A DNA stretch of 64,000 nt from Rhodobacter flavimaris (GTDB lineage: Bacteria; Pseudomonadota; Alphaproteobacteria; Rhodobacterales; Rhodobacteraceae), in assembly GCF_021378075.1 (NCBI RefSeq), contig NZ_JAJUOS010000001.1, positions 62,001-126,000 of the forward strand, read 5' to 3'. A program made the translations under genes and the position numbers. A model generated the notes under the pieces. It was given only the letters and a program-made list of their open reading frames with translations. It searched no databases and was not told the DNA's origin. Of the stretch, positions 8,829-20,300 are shown in pieces; position 1 is the stretch's first letter; each line of letters begins with the position of its first letter.

Positions 8829-8928
8829 GGCTGGACTCTGACGGTTTCCGGCTTAGGTTTTGCCCGCCCGGTTGGGATCATCCCGAACCGGGCGTCGCAT
8901 TTCAGGACCAGTCGAAAGGTTTTCCCCC

Positions 8929-10842
8929 ATGGCGCCTTCCCAGATCACCGTCGCGGGCAAAGTCAGCGCGAACGAGCGTGCGCGTGGCTGGCGCACGATC
9001 CGCTCGGTCGCGCCCTACCTGTGGCCGGATGCGCACCCTTGGGTGAAACAGCGCGTCGTGATCGCACTTAGCCTGCTGGTCATGGCCAAGGTGATCTCGG
9101 TCGCGACCCCGTTCCTTTACAAGGCTGCGGTGGACAGCCTTGCCGGCACCGCGCGGGCCGAGGGCTGGCTTTTGCCGCTTGGCGCAGTGGCGCTGACGGT
9201 CGCCTATGGCGTGGCGCGAATGGCCTCGGTCGGCTTTGGGGAATTGCGCGATGCGGTGTTTGTGCGGGTTGCGCAGCGCGCGCTGCGGCAACTGGCGCTG
9301 GAGACCTTCGAGCATATCCACCGCCTTTCGATGCGCTACCACATCACCCGCAAGACAGGCGGGCTCAGCCGGATCATCGAGCGCGGCGTCAAGGGCGTCG
9401 AGTTCCTGCTGCGCTTCATGCTGTTCTCGGTCGGGCCGCTGATCCTGGAACTGACGATGGTGGCGGTGCTCTTCGCGGTACTCTTCGATTGGCGCTATGC
9501 GGCTGTGGTGGTCGTGACGATCGTTGCCTACGTGACCTATACGTTCAAGGTGACCGAATGGCGCGTCGCGATCCGGCGCAAGATGAACGAGGCCGACACG
9601 CAGGCCAATCAGAAGGCTATCGACAGCCTGCTGAACTTCGAAACCGTCAAGTATTTCGGCGCCGAGTCGCGCGAGGCGCGGCGCTATGACGCCTCTATGG
9701 CGGGCTATGAGAAGATGGCGGTCAAGACCGGCCAAAGCCTCGCGATCCTGAACTTTGGCCAGAGCCTGATCATCTCGGTCGGGCTGATCGCGGTCATGGT
9801 CATGGCGGCCATCGAGGTGCAGTCGGGCAAGCTGACCGTAGGCGATTTCGTCATGGTGCAGGCCTATATGATCCAGATCACCATGCCGCTTGGCTTCCTT
9901 GGCACGGTCTATCGCGAAATCCGGCAGGCACTGGTGGACATGGGCGAGATGTTCGACCTGTTGCACCAACCCGCCGAGATCAACGACAAGCCCGGCGCCC
10001 CCGACTTGCGCGTGCCCGGCGGCGCGATCGAGTTTGACGAGGTGAAATTCGCCTACGACGCGGCGCGGCCGATCCTCAAGGGGATCTCGCTCAAGGTGCA
10101 GGCGGGGCAGACCGTGGCGCTGGTGGGACCTTCGGGCTCGGGGAAGTCGACCATCGGGCGGCTCATGTTCCGCTTTTATGATGTGACCGGCGGGTCGATC
10201 CGCATCGACGGGCAGGATCTGCGCGACATCACCCAGACCAGTCTGCACGACGCGATCGGCGTGGTGCCGCAGGACACCGTGCTGTTCAACGACACCATCG
10301 GTTACAACATCGCCTATGGCCGCGCGGATGCCACGCAAGACGAGATCATCGCCGCCGCCAAGGCCGCGAAGATCCACGATTTCGTCATGAGCTTGCCCGA
10401 GGGATATGAAACGACGGTGGGCGAGCGCGGGCTGAAGCTTTCGGGTGGCGAGAAGCAGCGCGTGGGTATTGCGCGCACGCTTCTCAAGAACCCGCCGATC
10501 CTGCTGCTGGACGAGGCGACCTCGGCCCTTGATACGCAGACCGAGCGTGACATCCAGGTCAGCCTCAAGGCGATGGGCGAGGGGCGCACGGTGATCTCGA
10601 TCGCGCACCGCCTCAGCACGATTGTCGATGCGGACCGTATCGTGGTGCTCGAACAGGGCGAAATCGTCGAGGAAGGCCGCCACGAGGAGCTTTTGGCCCA
10701 TGGCGGGCGCTACGCCGCGATGTGGGCACGTCAGGGCGGCGAGGAATATCTGCTGCGCAACTCGGTGCGCCAGCTCGAAGAGGATGGCGAGGCGGAACCT
10801 TCCGATATGCGCCATCGTGCCCCCCATACCTGGACGACCTGA
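8929..10842 (+). CDS. Atm1-type ABC exporter (fused permease and ATPase)
   Basis: This 637-residue half-transporter carries a six-helix ABC membrane domain (about residues 40-330) and a nucleotide-binding domain. Walker A is VGPSGSGKS near residue 400, the signature is LSGGEKQR near 504, and Walker B is ILLLDEATSALD near 523. The LNFGQSLIISVGLIAVMVMAA segment and overall length match Atm1/HMT1-type exporters of glutathione-linked or heavy-metal substrates (known from the Novosphingobium Atm1). The ATG at 8929 is chosen for its GAAAGG site; a 23-codon upstream extension looks non-coding. The exact substrate is inferred from family only. Confidence 0.88.
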   Translation: MAPSQITVAGKVSANERARGWRTIRSVAPYLWPDAHPWVKQRVVIALSLLVMAKVISVATPFLYKAAVDSLAGTARAEGWLLPLGAVALTVAYGVARMASVGFGELRDAVFVRVAQRALRQLALETFEHIHRLSMRYHITRKTGGLSRIIERGVKGVEFLLRFMLFSVGPLILELTMVAVLFAVLFDWRYAAVVVVTIVAYVTYTFKVTEWRVAIRRKMNEADTQANQKAIDSLLNFETVKYFGAESREARRYDASMAGYEKMAVKTGQSLAILNFGQSLIISVGLIAVMVMAAIEVQSGKLTVGDFVMVQAYMIQITMPLGFLGTVYREIRQALVDMGEMFDLLHQPAEINDKPGAPDLRVPGGAIEFDEVKFAYDAARPILKGISLKVQAGQTVALVGPSGSGKSTIGRLMFRFYDVTGGSIRIDGQDLRDITQTSLHDAIGVVPQDTVLFNDTIGYNIAYGRADATQDEIIAAAKAAKIHDFVMSLPEGYETTVGERGLKLSGGEKQRVGIARTLLKNPPILLLDEATSALDTQTERDIQVSLKAMGEGRTVISIAHRLSTIVDADRIVVLEQGEIVEEGRHEELLAHGGRYAAMWARQGGEEYLLRNSVRQLEEDGEAEPSDMRHRAPHTWTT

Positions 10843-10924
10843 GCGCCGCGGCATCCCCCGGGCTGGCCTTGGCAATGGCCTTGGAACTGTATAAGAAAAC
10901 CGCAAACCGATAGGGGAGCCGCCT

Positions 10925-11569
10925 GTGGACGAGACCGACAGCTTTATCGAGGAAGTCACCGAAGAGGTCCGCCGCGACAAGCTCTTTGCCGCCATGCGCA
11001 AGTATGGCTGGATCGGGGTCGTGGCGATCCTGGGGATTGTCGGCGGAGCGGCCTATACCGAGTGGAGCAAGGCCAAGGCGCGCAATCAGGCCGAGGGCTT
11101 CGGCGATGCGCTGCTTGCGGCGGTGGAATCCGATGATCCGGCGGCAGCACTTGCGGCGATTCAGGCCGATGGCAGCCGTGCGGCGCTGGCACAGCTGATG
11201 CTGGCCGGTCAGCAGGCCGAGGCGGGCAATGCCGAGGGCGCGCTGGCGGCCTATCGCGCCGTTGCGGCGAATGCCGCGGCTCCGGCCAGCCTGCGCGAAC
11301 TGGCACGCTTCAAGGCGCTTGGCGTTGCGGGCGACGCGATGAGCGCCGAGGAACGCGCAGCCGAGTTGAGCGCGCTTGCGCAACCGGGCGCGCCTTATCG
11401 CCTGTTGGCGCTCGAGGCGCAGGCCGAGGCCGCCGCGACGGCGGGCGATCCCGAACAGGCGATTTCGCTGGCCAAGCAAATCCTTGCCGAGGCAGGGGTC
11501 ACGCCGGGCTTGCAACAGCGCGCGACTGAGTTGATTGTGGCGCTTGGGGGCGATCCGGCGGAGCAGTGA
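10925..11569 (+). CDS. TPR-like inner-membrane protein (YfgM-type)
   Basis: The 214-residue protein starts at GTG 10925 behind a GGGGAGCC site. It has a cytoplasmic N-terminus, one transmembrane helix (about residues 27-46, WIGVVAILGIVGGAAY) and a periplasmic alanine-rich helical region of TPR type. This matches the YfgM/tetratricopeptide-like family, which in E. coli is encoded beside bamB and works with the periplasmic chaperone network at the Sec translocon. Here too it lies directly before bamB and der, which supports the assignment. Confidence 0.85.
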   Translation: MDETDSFIEEVTEEVRRDKLFAAMRKYGWIGVVAILGIVGGAAYTEWSKAKARNQAEGFGDALLAAVESDDPAAALAAIQADGSRAALAQLMLAGQQAEAGNAEGALAAYRAVAANAAAPASLRELARFKALGVAGDAMSAEERAAELSALAQPGAPYRLLALEAQAEAAATAGDPEQAISLAKQILAEAGVTPGLQQRATELIVALGGDPAEQ

Positions 11570-11625
11570 CCGGAAACCTCGGACCGGGTCGAATGGCCGT
11601 GTCCAAATGATGCGAGGGCAGGGGG

Positions 11626-12945
11626 ATGAAAGCGGTGAAGCTGATCCGGGGAATGGCCGTGCTTGGCATGGCGGCGTTGGTGACCGGTTGCGAAAAGGAG
11701 CTGATCCTTGAGGGCGACCGGATTGACCCGCGCGATGTGCTGAGCCAGAGCGCAGCCGATGCGCCGCTCGCGGTTTCCACGGCAATCGCACTGCCCGCGC
11801 AGCAATCGAATGCGGAATGGACCCATCGGGCCGGCAACCCGTCCCATGCGCTGATCAACCCTGTGATCGGCGGTGGCTCGGCGCGCGTCTGGTCGGCCGC
11901 GATCGGCGAGGGCGCGGGGCGCAAGCATCGCATTACTGCCGATCCGGTCGTGGGCGCGGGGCGGATCTACACGCTCGATGCGCGTGCGCAGGTCGCGGCG
12001 ACGGGTCTGAATGGTGCGGCGCTCTGGAAGGCCGATCTGACGCCGCCGGCGGACAATGCCGACGATGCCTCGGGTGGCGGTCTGGCCTATGCGGACGGGC
12101 AGGTTTACGTCACTACCGGTTTTGGCGAGCTGGTCGCGCTGGACGCGGCCTCGGGCGCGGTGAAGTGGCGCCAGAAATTCGATGCCGCAATTGGCGGCGC
12201 ACCGACCGTGTCGGGCGGTCTGGTCTATGTCGTGGCGCGCGATGCCTCGGCCTGGGCGATCCGCGCCACGGACGGCAAGGTGCAATGGCAGCTGCCCGGC
12301 ACGCCTTCGGGCTCGGCCATGGTGGGCGTTTCGGCACCCGCGGTGAACGACCGGATGGTCGTGTTCCCGTTCTCGTCGGGCGAGATGGTCGGTGCGCTCA
12401 AGCAGGGCGGTCTGACGCTGTGGCAGGGCAAGGTTGCGGGCGCGCGGCTTGGCCGGGCCTTCGCGACGGTGACCGACCTGACCGGCGATCCGGTCATCGT
12501 GGGCGACAAGCTTTATGCGGGCTCCTCGGCGGGCAAGGTCGGCGCGTTCGACGTGAACTCGGGCGAGCGGCTCTGGACCGCGAGCGAGGGCGCGGTGTCG
12601 CCGGTGCAGGTTGCGGGCGGCTCGATCTTCCTGGTGTCGGACGAGGCGCGCCTTGTGCGTCTGGATGCGGCCACCGGCGCGACGATCTGGGCGCAGGATC
12701 TGCCCTATTTCGTCAAGGAAAAGATCAAGAAGCAGGCCAAGATCTTCGTGCATTACGGCCCGCTGCTGGCTGGCAACAAGCTATTTGTGGCTTCGACCGA
12801 CGGGCTGCTGCGCAGCTTCGATCCGGAGACCGGCGCACTGCTCGGTCAGACCGAGATCCCTGGCGGCGCGGCGACCAATCCCGTTGTCGCGGGCGGCACG
12901 CTGTATGTTGTCGGCATGAATGGTCAGCTTCACGCTTTCCGTTGA
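11626..12945 (+). CDS. bamB: Outer membrane protein assembly factor BamB
   Basis: The 439-residue lipoprotein scaffolds BamA in outer-membrane protein insertion. The N-terminus carries a lipoprotein signal ending in the lipobox VTGC (Cys22). The rest consists of repeated beta-propeller blades of PQQ-like type, with recurring VYV.T..G.L.ALDA.SGAV.W motifs (for example ELVALDAASGAVKWR and KVGAFDVNSGERLWT). A GCAGGGGG site precedes the ATG. It is placed between the YfgM-like gene and der, the conserved order. Confidence 0.92.
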   Translation: MKAVKLIRGMAVLGMAALVTGCEKELILEGDRIDPRDVLSQSAADAPLAVSTAIALPAQQSNAEWTHRAGNPSHALINPVIGGGSARVWSAAIGEGAGRKHRITADPVVGAGRIYTLDARAQVAATGLNGAALWKADLTPPADNADDASGGGLAYADGQVYVTTGFGELVALDAASGAVKWRQKFDAAIGGAPTVSGGLVYVVARDASAWAIRATDGKVQWQLPGTPSGSAMVGVSAPAVNDRMVVFPFSSGEMVGALKQGGLTLWQGKVAGARLGRAFATVTDLTGDPVIVGDKLYAGSSAGKVGAFDVNSGERLWTASEGAVSPVQVAGGSIFLVSDEARLVRLDAATGATIWAQDLPYFVKEKIKKQAKIFVHYGPLLAGNKLFVASTDGLLRSFDPETGALLGQTEIPGGAATNPVVAGGTLYVVGMNGQLHAFR

Positions 12946-12993
12946 CGGAAAAAGGGTGTAGAGGGGCCGCTTGATCCGCCTCAGGAGGCAGAA

Positions 12994-14490
12994 ATGAGCT
13001 TTACCCTGGCCATCGTGGGCCGCCCCAACGTCGGCAAATCGACGCTGTTCAACCGCCTTGTCGGCAAGCGCTTGGCCCTGGTCGATGACCAGCCCGGCGT
13101 GACGCGCGACCTGCGCGAAGGCGATGCGCGCCTTGGCGATCTGCGGTTCGTCGTGATCGACTCGGCTGGTCTGGAACTGGCCGAGGACGACAGCCTTCAG
13201 GGCCGGATGCGTCGCCTGACCGAACGCGCGGTGGAAGAGGCCGATGTCTGCCTTTTCCTGATCGACGCGCGCATGGGCGTGACCCCGGCCGACGAGATTT
13301 TTGCCGACATCCTGCGCCGCAAGAACGCGCATGTGATACTGGCCGCGAACAAGGCCGAGGGCAGCGCGGGCGATGCCGGCGCGCTGGAGGCCTGGTCGCT
13401 GGGTCTGGGCGAGCCGCTGCGGATCTCGGCCGAGCATGGCGAGGGTCTCGACGATCTTTACACCGTGCTCAAGCCGTTGGCCGACGAGTTCGCCGAGCGG
13501 AACGCGGCGAACATCCCCGAGGTCGATGTCGAGATCGAGGAAGGCTCGGAAGAGGAGGGCGTCTATCAGGCGCCGACCAAGCTCAAGCCGCTGCAACTGG
13601 CCGTTATCGGCCGCCCGAACGCCGGGAAATCCACGCTGATCAACAAGATCCTCGGTGAGGATCGCCTGCTGACCGGCCCCGAGGCCGGGATCACTCGCGA
13701 CGCTATCTCGGTCACGACCGAGTTCATGGGTACGCCGATGCGGATCTGGGACACCGCCGGGATGCGCAAGCGCGGCAAGATCAACGACAAGCTCGAGAAG
13801 CTCTCGGTGGCCGATGGTCTGCGCGCCGTGCGCTTCGCCGAGGTGGTCGTGGTGCTACTCGACGTGAATATCCCCTTCGAAACGCAGGATCTGCGCATCG
13901 CCGACTTCGCCGAGACCGAGGGCCGTGCCGTCGTCGTCGCCGCGAACAAGTGGGATCTTGAGGAAGACAAGCCCGAGAAGCTGAAAGAACTGCGCGAGGC
14001 GTTCGAGCGCCTGCTGCCGCAGTTGAAAGGTGCGCCGCTGGTGACCGTGTCGGCCAAGACCGGCAAGGGTCTGGACCGGTTGCACAACGCGATCATGAAG
14101 GCCCATCAGGTCTGGAACCGCCGGATCTCGACCGCCAAGCTCAACCAATGGCTTTCGGCGATGACCGAGGCGCACCCGCCGCCGGCTCCGGGCGGGCGCC
14201 GCATCAAGCTGCGCTACATGACGCAGGCCAAGACTCGTCCGCCGGGCTTCGTCATCATGGCGACCCATACCGACAAGATCCCGGAAAGCTACGGGCGCTA
14301 CCTGGTCAACGGGCTGCGCAACGATTTCGACATGCCGGGAACGCCGATCCGCATCTACTTCCGCGATCAGGGCAACAAGAACCCCTACAAGGATCGCAAG
14401 AAGTCGATCCCCTCGCGCCTGAAAAAGCACGTGGACGCGCGCAAGCACGAGGCGCGCAAGGGCAAGCCGGGATCTAAATCCGAAGACTAA
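12994..14490 (+). CDS. der: Ribosome biogenesis GTPase Der (EngA)
   Basis: Der is an essential tandem GTPase that assists 50S ribosomal subunit assembly. Two G domains are visible, with P-loops GRPNVGKS (residues 9-16) and GRPNAGKS (about 204-211), switch motifs DQPGVTRD and EAGITRD, and NKAE and NKWD specificity motifs. A C-terminal KH-like domain ends in a lysine-rich tail. The 498-residue length is usual. An AGGAGG site sits six bases before the ATG. The last bases overlap the convergent small gene at 14487. Confidence 0.96.
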   Translation: MSFTLAIVGRPNVGKSTLFNRLVGKRLALVDDQPGVTRDLREGDARLGDLRFVVIDSAGLELAEDDSLQGRMRRLTERAVEEADVCLFLIDARMGVTPADEIFADILRRKNAHVILAANKAEGSAGDAGALEAWSLGLGEPLRISAEHGEGLDDLYTVLKPLADEFAERNAANIPEVDVEIEEGSEEEGVYQAPTKLKPLQLAVIGRPNAGKSTLINKILGEDRLLTGPEAGITRDAISVTTEFMGTPMRIWDTAGMRKRGKINDKLEKLSVADGLRAVRFAEVVVVLLDVNIPFETQDLRIADFAETEGRAVVVAANKWDLEEDKPEKLKELREAFERLLPQLKGAPLVTVSAKTGKGLDRLHNAIMKAHQVWNRRISTAKLNQWLSAMTEAHPPPAPGGRRIKLRYMTQAKTRPPGFVIMATHTDKIPESYGRYLVNGLRNDFDMPGTPIRIYFRDQGNKNPYKDRKKSIPSRLKKHVDARKHEARKGKPGSKSED

Positions 14491-14693
14491 ATGAAGCCCA
14501 AGTGGTTCAAAGCGGCGCGCGCCGTGTCGCGCGCTGCCCCGTCGCAGCCAAGGATCGCGCAGTTCAGGTCGTGAATAAGCGGCGACAAGCCCTTGGTCGC
14601 GCGTAGTTTTTCGATATGAGCGGGAATCTCCGCGTCGCCAATCCGAAGGATGGCGCTGGCGGTCTCGGCGATTGCCTCTTGGTCGGTCTGCAT
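14487..14693 (-). CDS. Small hypothetical protein (68 aa)
   Basis: I do not recognise a family. The 68-residue product is predicted helical, mildly acidic, without signal peptide or membrane segment, and contains two cysteines ([10 protein letters not shown]). A GGGGGG stretch stands shortly before the ATG. It converges on der with a 4-base overlap of 3' ends. Natural-looking composition in a compact genome supports it as real, but no independent homology evidence is available here. Confidence 0.55.
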   Translation of the reverse strand: MQTDQEAIAETASAILRIGDAEIPAHIEKLRATKGLSPLIHDLNCAILGCDGAARDTARAALNHLGFI

Positions 14694-14803
14694 TTCAGCC
14701 CCCCAGCCGAAGTGGACCCTCCCCGGCGCGCAGGTTACGCGAGTCGGGCCTTTCTGTCATGCGCGGAAGGGGCCTGCGATGAAATCGCGCAGGGCAATGA
14801 AAA

Positions 14804-14822
14804 AGGCCCCCGAAGCGGGGGC
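14804..14822 (-). terminator. Terminator of serS
   Basis: GGCCCCC / GGGGGCC with a short GAAGC-type loop lies just after the serS stop on the minus strand. On that strand it is followed by TTTTTCATT, giving a good rho-independent terminator. Confidence 0.85.
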
Positions 14823-14829
14823 CTGTTCC

Positions 14830-16119
14830 TTAGACGAGTTTGCCGTCCACAAGTCGGGTCTTGCCACCCAGATAGGGATGCAGCGCCGCGGGCAGGGTGA
14901 CCGAGCCGTCCGCTGCCTGGCCGTTCTCCAGCACCGCGATCAGGCAGCGCCCGACGGCAAGGCCCGAGCCGTTCAGCGTCGCCACGAACTCGGGCTTGCC
15001 ACCGGCGGCGGGCTTGTAGCGGCCGTTCATGCGGCGCGCCTGGAAGGTGCCGCAGGTCGAGACCGAGCTGATCTCGCGGTAGGTGTTCTGACCGGGCAGC
15101 CAGACTTCGAGGTCATAGGTCTTCTGCGCGCCAAAGCCCATGTCGCCGGTGCACAGCACGATGCGACGATAGGGCAGGCCGAGGCGTTCAAGCACCGTCT
15201 CGGCGCATTTGGTCATGCGCTCATGCTCGGCGATTGCGTCCTCGGGGCGGCAGATGGTGACCATCTCGACCTTTTCGAACTGGTGCTGGCGCAACATACC
15301 GGAGGTATCCTTGCCGGCCGAACCCGCCTCGGAGCGGAAGCAGTTCGTGTGGCCGCACATGCGCATCGGCAGGGCGGCTTCGTCCACCGTCTCGCCCGCG
15401 ACATAGTTGGTCAGTGTGACCTCGGCGGTCGGGATCAGCCACCAGCCGTTGGTGGTCTCATAGCTGTCCTCGGCGAATTTCGGCAGCTGCCCAGTGCCCA
15501 GCATCGTCTCGGGGCGCACGAGGACCGGGGTGATGTTCTCGGTCAGGCCGTGCTCGTCGGTGTGCAGGTCGAGCATGAACTGCGCCAGCGCACGGTGAAC
15601 GCGGGCGACCCCGCCCTTGAGCACGACAAAGCGCGCGCCCGAGAGTTTGGCCGCGGTTTCGAAATCCATCGCGGCGCCGACGGCGGGCAGCTGATAATGC
15701 TCTTTCGGCGCAAAGCCAAGCTCGCGCGGGGTGCCCCAACGGCGCACTTCGACGTTGTCGGCCTCGTCGGCGCCCTGCGGCACCTCGTCGAGCGGGTTGT
15801 TCGGGATCAAGAGCAGCGTGTCGCGCAGTTCGGTGTCCAGTGCACCGGCACGCGCCTGCATCGCCGCGACCTCCGCCTTCTTCTCGGCCACCAGCGCGCG
15901 CAGCCGTTCGAATTCGGCCTCGTCGCCCTTGGCCTTGGCGGCACCGACCTGTTTGGAGGCCGCGTTTTGTGCCGCCTGCGCGGTCTCGGCGGCGTGGATC
16001 GCCGCGCGGCGTTCCTCGTCCAGCGAGAGGATATCCGACGACATCGGCGCAAGCCCCCGGCGCGCAAGGGCTGCGTCAAAGATCTCGGGGTTTTCGCGGA
16101 TCGCGCGGATGTCGTGCAT
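14830..16119 (-). CDS. serS: Serine--tRNA ligase
   Basis: This class II synthetase of 429 residues charges tRNA-Ser (and tRNA-Sec precursors where present). An N-terminal coiled-coil arm (about residues 25-100, rich in Ala/Lys/Glu) contacts the tRNA. The catalytic core shows motif 2 [21 protein letters not shown] (given in part: [19 protein letters not shown]) and motif 3 [11 protein letters not shown]. The start at 16119 (MHDIRAI) is chosen because GAGGT lies five bases upstream; the longer frame to 16185 has no such site. Confidence 0.95.
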   Translation of the reverse strand: MHDIRAIRENPEIFDAALARRGLAPMSSDILSLDEERRAAIHAAETAQAAQNAASKQVGAAKAKGDEAEFERLRALVAEKKAEVAAMQARAGALDTELRDTLLLIPNNPLDEVPQGADEADNVEVRRWGTPRELGFAPKEHYQLPAVGAAMDFETAAKLSGARFVVLKGGVARVHRALAQFMLDLHTDEHGLTENITPVLVRPETMLGTGQLPKFAEDSYETTNGWWLIPTAEVTLTNYVAGETVDEAALPMRMCGHTNCFRSEAGSAGKDTSGMLRQHQFEKVEMVTICRPEDAIAEHERMTKCAETVLERLGLPYRRIVLCTGDMGFGAQKTYDLEVWLPGQNTYREISSVSTCGTFQARRMNGRYKPAAGGKPEFVATLNGSGLAVGRCLIAVLENGQAADGSVTLPAALHPYLGGKTRLVDGKLV

Positions 16120-16228
16120 GTCATACCTCATTGGTTGCGCGACAGGGTTTAACGCGGAAAGATGCGCCGTAAAAGCCCTGCGCATCAGCTAAGTGACTCA
16201 GGTCAAAGCAGGAACCCTTGCGCGGATG

Positions 16229-16271
16229 TTGAATAATGGTGTAAGGGACACATATTCAAAAAGCGGAATGT
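16229..16271 (+). promoter_or_regulatory. RND operon promoter with sox-type operator
   Basis: A TTGAAT -35-like element at 16229 is followed after 18 bases by TATTCA. Overlapping the -10 is a 22-bp element at 16250-16271 of form ACATAT...ATGT (ACAT, 14 bases, ATGT), which also contains the perfect inverted repeat ATTC-N8-GAAT at 16254-16269. The same ACAT-N14-ATGT layout occurs in the soxS/soxV and soxX control regions. The segment is strikingly AT-rich for this genome. Confidence 0.6.
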
Positions 16272-16315
16272 AAATTTTCGCCATTTTGCGCATACCCGAA
16301 GGGAAGGGGCCCGAC

Positions 16316-17302
16316 ATGAAATCCATCATCTTGCCGCTGGCGATTGTGGCGCTGGCTCTGCCGCAGGGGGTCTTGGCCGAGGCCAGCGGGCCCTTCGTTG
16401 TCACATCAGAGCAGGTTACAGACTGGAAAGCGGTTTACGGCCGGGTCGAGGCGAAGGATTCGATCCCGGCGCGCGCGCGTCTTGGCGGCACGCTGGTCGA
16501 GCTGAGCGTGAGCGAGGGCGATCAGGTGCAGGCGGGGCAGCCCCTGGGCCGGATCGTCGATGAAAAGATCACCTTCCAGCTGACGGCGGTCGATGCGCAG
16601 ATCACTGCGCTTGAGTCGCAACTGGCCAATGCGGAAAGCGAATTGAAACGCGGCGAGGAATTGCAGGCCCGCGGCGTGACGACGACTCAGCGGCTCGATC
16701 AGCTGCGCACGCAGGTCGATGTCTATGCCGGGCAGATCGAGGCGCAACGCGCCAGCCGCAAGGTGATCGAGCAGCAGGCCTCGGAAGGTGAGGTTCTGGC
16801 GCCGATTTCGGGCCGCGTTCTGGATGTTCCGGTTGCCAAGGGCGCCGTCGTCATGGCGGGTGAGAACGTCGCAACCGTCGGTGGTGGCGGGTTCTTCCTG
16901 CGCGTCTCGGTGCCCGAGCGTCATGCTGGTGCGATGGCCGAGGGCGATACGATCAGCATCGAAACCCCGGCGGGCACCAAGGAAGGCAAGCTGGTCAAGG
17001 TTTACCCGCTGATCGAGAACGGCCGTGTGACTGCCGATGTCGAGGTCACCGATCTGGACGCGGCCTTTGTTGATGCGCGCGTTCTCGTGCGTCTGCCGCT
17101 GGCCAAGCGCGAAGCGATCCGCATTCCCGCCGATCTGATCCGCACCCACTCGGGTCTGGATTTCGTGACCGTCGAGTTAGACGGGGCAAAGGTTGTTCGC
17201 ACCGTGGTTCCGGGGGGCCGTTCGATCGTGGACGGCGTCGAGATGGTGGAAATCGTGACCGGTCTGAATGGCGGCGAGACGGTGGTGGCCGATGAGCACT
17301 GA
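16316..17302 (+). CDS. RND efflux periplasmic adaptor subunit (membrane fusion protein)
   Basis: The 328-residue protein begins with a signal peptide (MKSIILPLAIVALALPQGVLAEA). A split lipoyl/barrel-sandwich domain (GGTLVELSVSEGDQVQAGQ and VLAPISGRVLDVPVAKGAVVMAG, in parts) encloses a coiled-coil hairpin of about residues 90-150. The beta-barrel and membrane-proximal domains follow. This is the HlyD/AcrA adaptor layout, somewhat shorter than AcrA. GGAAGGGG precedes the ATG at 16316. It overlaps the permease gene by 11 bases, so the two form an operon. No outer-membrane factor gene is nearby; the substrate is unknown. Confidence 0.9.
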   Translation: MKSIILPLAIVALALPQGVLAEASGPFVVTSEQVTDWKAVYGRVEAKDSIPARARLGGTLVELSVSEGDQVQAGQPLGRIVDEKITFQLTAVDAQITALESQLANAESELKRGEELQARGVTTTQRLDQLRTQVDVYAGQIEAQRASRKVIEQQASEGEVLAPISGRVLDVPVAKGAVVMAGENVATVGGGGFFLRVSVPERHAGAMAEGDTISIETPAGTKEGKLVKVYPLIENGRVTADVEVTDLDAAFVDARVLVRLPLAKREAIRIPADLIRTHSGLDFVTVELDGAKVVRTVVPGGRSIVDGVEMVEIVTGLNGGETVVADEH

Positions 17303-20300
17303 TCCGAGCACCCGCCCCGAGGGCGATGAATTCGAAGGCGTCAAGCTCGGCATTGCCGGGCGTCTGACGCGCGCCTTCATCGAGTCGGCGCTGACGCCGC
17401 TGATGATCCTGGCGGCTTTGGCCGTGGGCTTCGTGGCCTTGGTCAGCCTGCCGCGCGAGGAAGAGCCGCAGATCTCGGTGCCGATGGTGGATATCCACAT
17501 CCAGGCGCCGGGCCTGAAGGCGCCTGACGCGATGAAACTGGTGACCGAGCCGATGGAAACCATCGTCAAGGGCATCAACGAGGTTGAGCACGTCTATTCC
17601 CAGACCTCGGACGATTACGCGCTGGTGATGGCGCGCTTCGTCGTCGGCACCTCGGCCGACGCGGCGATCCTGCGTGTGCATGAAAAGGTGCGCGCGAACA
17701 TGGACCGCATCCCCGTGGGTATAGCCGAGCCGATGATCGTCGCGCGCGGGATCGACGATGTGGCCATCGTGTCGCTGACGCTCTCGGGCAAACCCGGCAC
17801 CGGGATCGGCGCGAATGAGCTGACCCGGATCACCCGCGAATTGCAAACCGAGGTCACCAAGATCGAGAACGTGGGCCTCACCTATGTCGTCGGCGAGGCG
17901 ACCGAGGCCATTCGCATCGAGCCGGACCCCGAGAAGCTGGCGCTTTACGGCATCACGCTGCAAACCCTCAGCTACAAGGTGCAAGAGGCGAACCGTGCAT
18001 TTTCCACCGGCAAGCTGCGCGACAAGGGCGAGCAGATCGACCTTGTGGCGGGCGAAACCCTGACCGCTCCGGCGGAAATCGCGGGCCTGCTGCTGACCGC
18101 GCGCGACGGGCGCCCGGTCTATGTCGCTGACGTCGCCAAGGTGTCCTATGTGGGCGATACCTCGGATCAGATCGTGGCGAATGTCACCCGTGATGGCGAG
18201 ACGCTCAACCGCACGCCCGCCGTGACGCTGGCGATTGCCAAGCGCGCCGGGGCCAACGCCGTCGTTGTGGCCGAAGAAATCCTGCACCGCGTCGAAGAGT
18301 TGAAGGGCGAACTGGTCCCCGACTCGGTCGAGGTTCAGATCACCCGCGACTATGGTGAGACCGCGAACGAGAAGGCCAATGAACTCCTCTTCCACCTTGG
18401 CCTAGCGACGGTGTCGATCATCGCGCTGGTTCTTTTCGCCATCGGTTGGCGCGAGTCGATCGTGGTGGCTATCGTCATTCCGGTGACGATCCTGCTCACG
18501 CTCTTTGCGGCCAATATCATGGGCTACACGCTCAACCGCGTGTCGCTATTCGCGCTGATCTTCTCGATCGGTATTCTGGTCGATGACGCTATCGTGGTGA
18601 TTGAGAACATCGCCCGCCACTGGGGCCTCAAGACGCCCGGCAACCGCACGCACAAGGCCATCGTCGCCGTGGCCGAGGTGGGCAACCCCACCATCGTTGC
18701 GACGCTGACCGTGGTCGCGGCGCTTTTGCCGATGCTCTTCGTGTCGGGGCTGATGGGGCCCTATATGTCGCCGATCCCCTCTAACGCCTCGGCGGCGATG
18801 ATCTTCTCGTTCTTCGTGGCGGTCATCATCACGCCTTGGCTCATGGTCAAGATCGCGGGTAAGGCGCCTTTGCATCACGCCGATGACGCCCATCACGGCG
18901 GCAAGCTTGGCGCGATCTATACCCGCGTCGCCAAGCCGGTTCTGGCCTCGAAGAAATCGTCCTGGACCTTCCTTCTGGTGACGGTCGTGCTCAGCTTTGG
19001 CTCGCTCGGGCTGCTTTACACCAAGCATGTCACGGTCAAACTGCTGCCTTTCGACAACAAGTCGGAACTGAGCGTGGTCATCGACCTGCCCGAGGGCGCA
19101 TCGGTCGAAGCGACGGACGCGGTGGCGCAGAAGGTCGCGGCGGTCGTGACCGAGTTGCCCGAGGTGATCTCGGTCCAGACCCACGCTGGGGCGGCCGCGC
19201 CCTTCAACTTCAACGGTCTCGTGCGTCACTATTACCTGCGCCAGTATCCCTGGCAGGGCGATGTGCAGATCAACCTGACCAACAAGACCGATCGTGATCG
19301 TGCCTCGCATGAGATCGCGCTTGAGATCCGCGAGCGGATCATGGCGCTTGATGTGCCCGCCGGCACCAGTCTGAAGACGGTTGAGCCGCCGCCCGGCCCG
19401 CCGGTCATCTCGACCCTGCTCGCCGAGGTCTATGGCCCCGACGCCGAAACGCGCCGTGCCGCCGCGACCAAGATCCGCCAGGCCTTCGAAAGCGTGCCCT
19501 ATATCGTCGATGTCGATGACAGCTTCGGCACCCAGGCGCGCCGCCTGCGCGCGACCGTGAATTCGGACGATCTGGAATTCTTCGAGGTCTCCGAAGGCGA
19601 CGTCTTCGACACGCTCGGGCTGCTCAACGGCTCGACCACGGTCGGCTACTCGCATCGTGGCGCCGAACGTGCGCCTCTGCCCATCGTGATGGAACGCTCT
19701 AAAGGCGCCAAGGTGATGGACGAGGCGACGCTGTCGACCCCGATCCCGGCGAACCTGCTGCCCGGCGCGCGCGGAGTGGTGGAACTGGGCGATGTGATCT
19801 CGATCCGCGAGGAGAAGGCTTCCTTCCCGATCTTCCGCCACAACGGGCGCGAGGCCGAGATGGTCACCGCCGAGCTTGCAGGCGACTACGAGGCGCCGCT
19901 TTACGGCATGATCGCGGTCAGTGACGCGCTGGAGCAGATCGACTGGGCCGAGGGCGAAAAGCCCGAGGTTGCCCTGCATGGCCAGCCCAATGACGAAAGC
20001 AAGGTGACGCTGCTGTGGGATGGCGAGTGGGAGGTGACCTGGGTGACCTTCCGCGACATGGGCGCGGCCTTCGGCGTGGCGCTTCTGGGGATCTATATCC
20101 TCGTCGTAGCGCAGTTCGGCTCGTTCAAGCTGCCGCTGGTGATCCTGACGCCGATCCCGCTGACCTTCCTTGGCATCATGGCGGGGCACCTGATTTTCGG
20201 CGCGCCGTTCTCGGCGACCTCGATGATCGGCTTTATCGCGCTGGCGGGGATTATCGTGCGTAACTCGATCCTGCTGGTTGACTTCATCCGCCATGCCGAC

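Noticed and set aside
14650-16152. Plus-strand open frame of 500 codons opposite serS
   Set aside because: Antisense of a clear seryl-tRNA synthetase; no family match.
18546-20294. Minus-strand open frame of 582 codons opposite the RND permease
   Set aside because: Asp/Arg/His-rich composition typical of the antisense of a membrane protein gene; no start signals.
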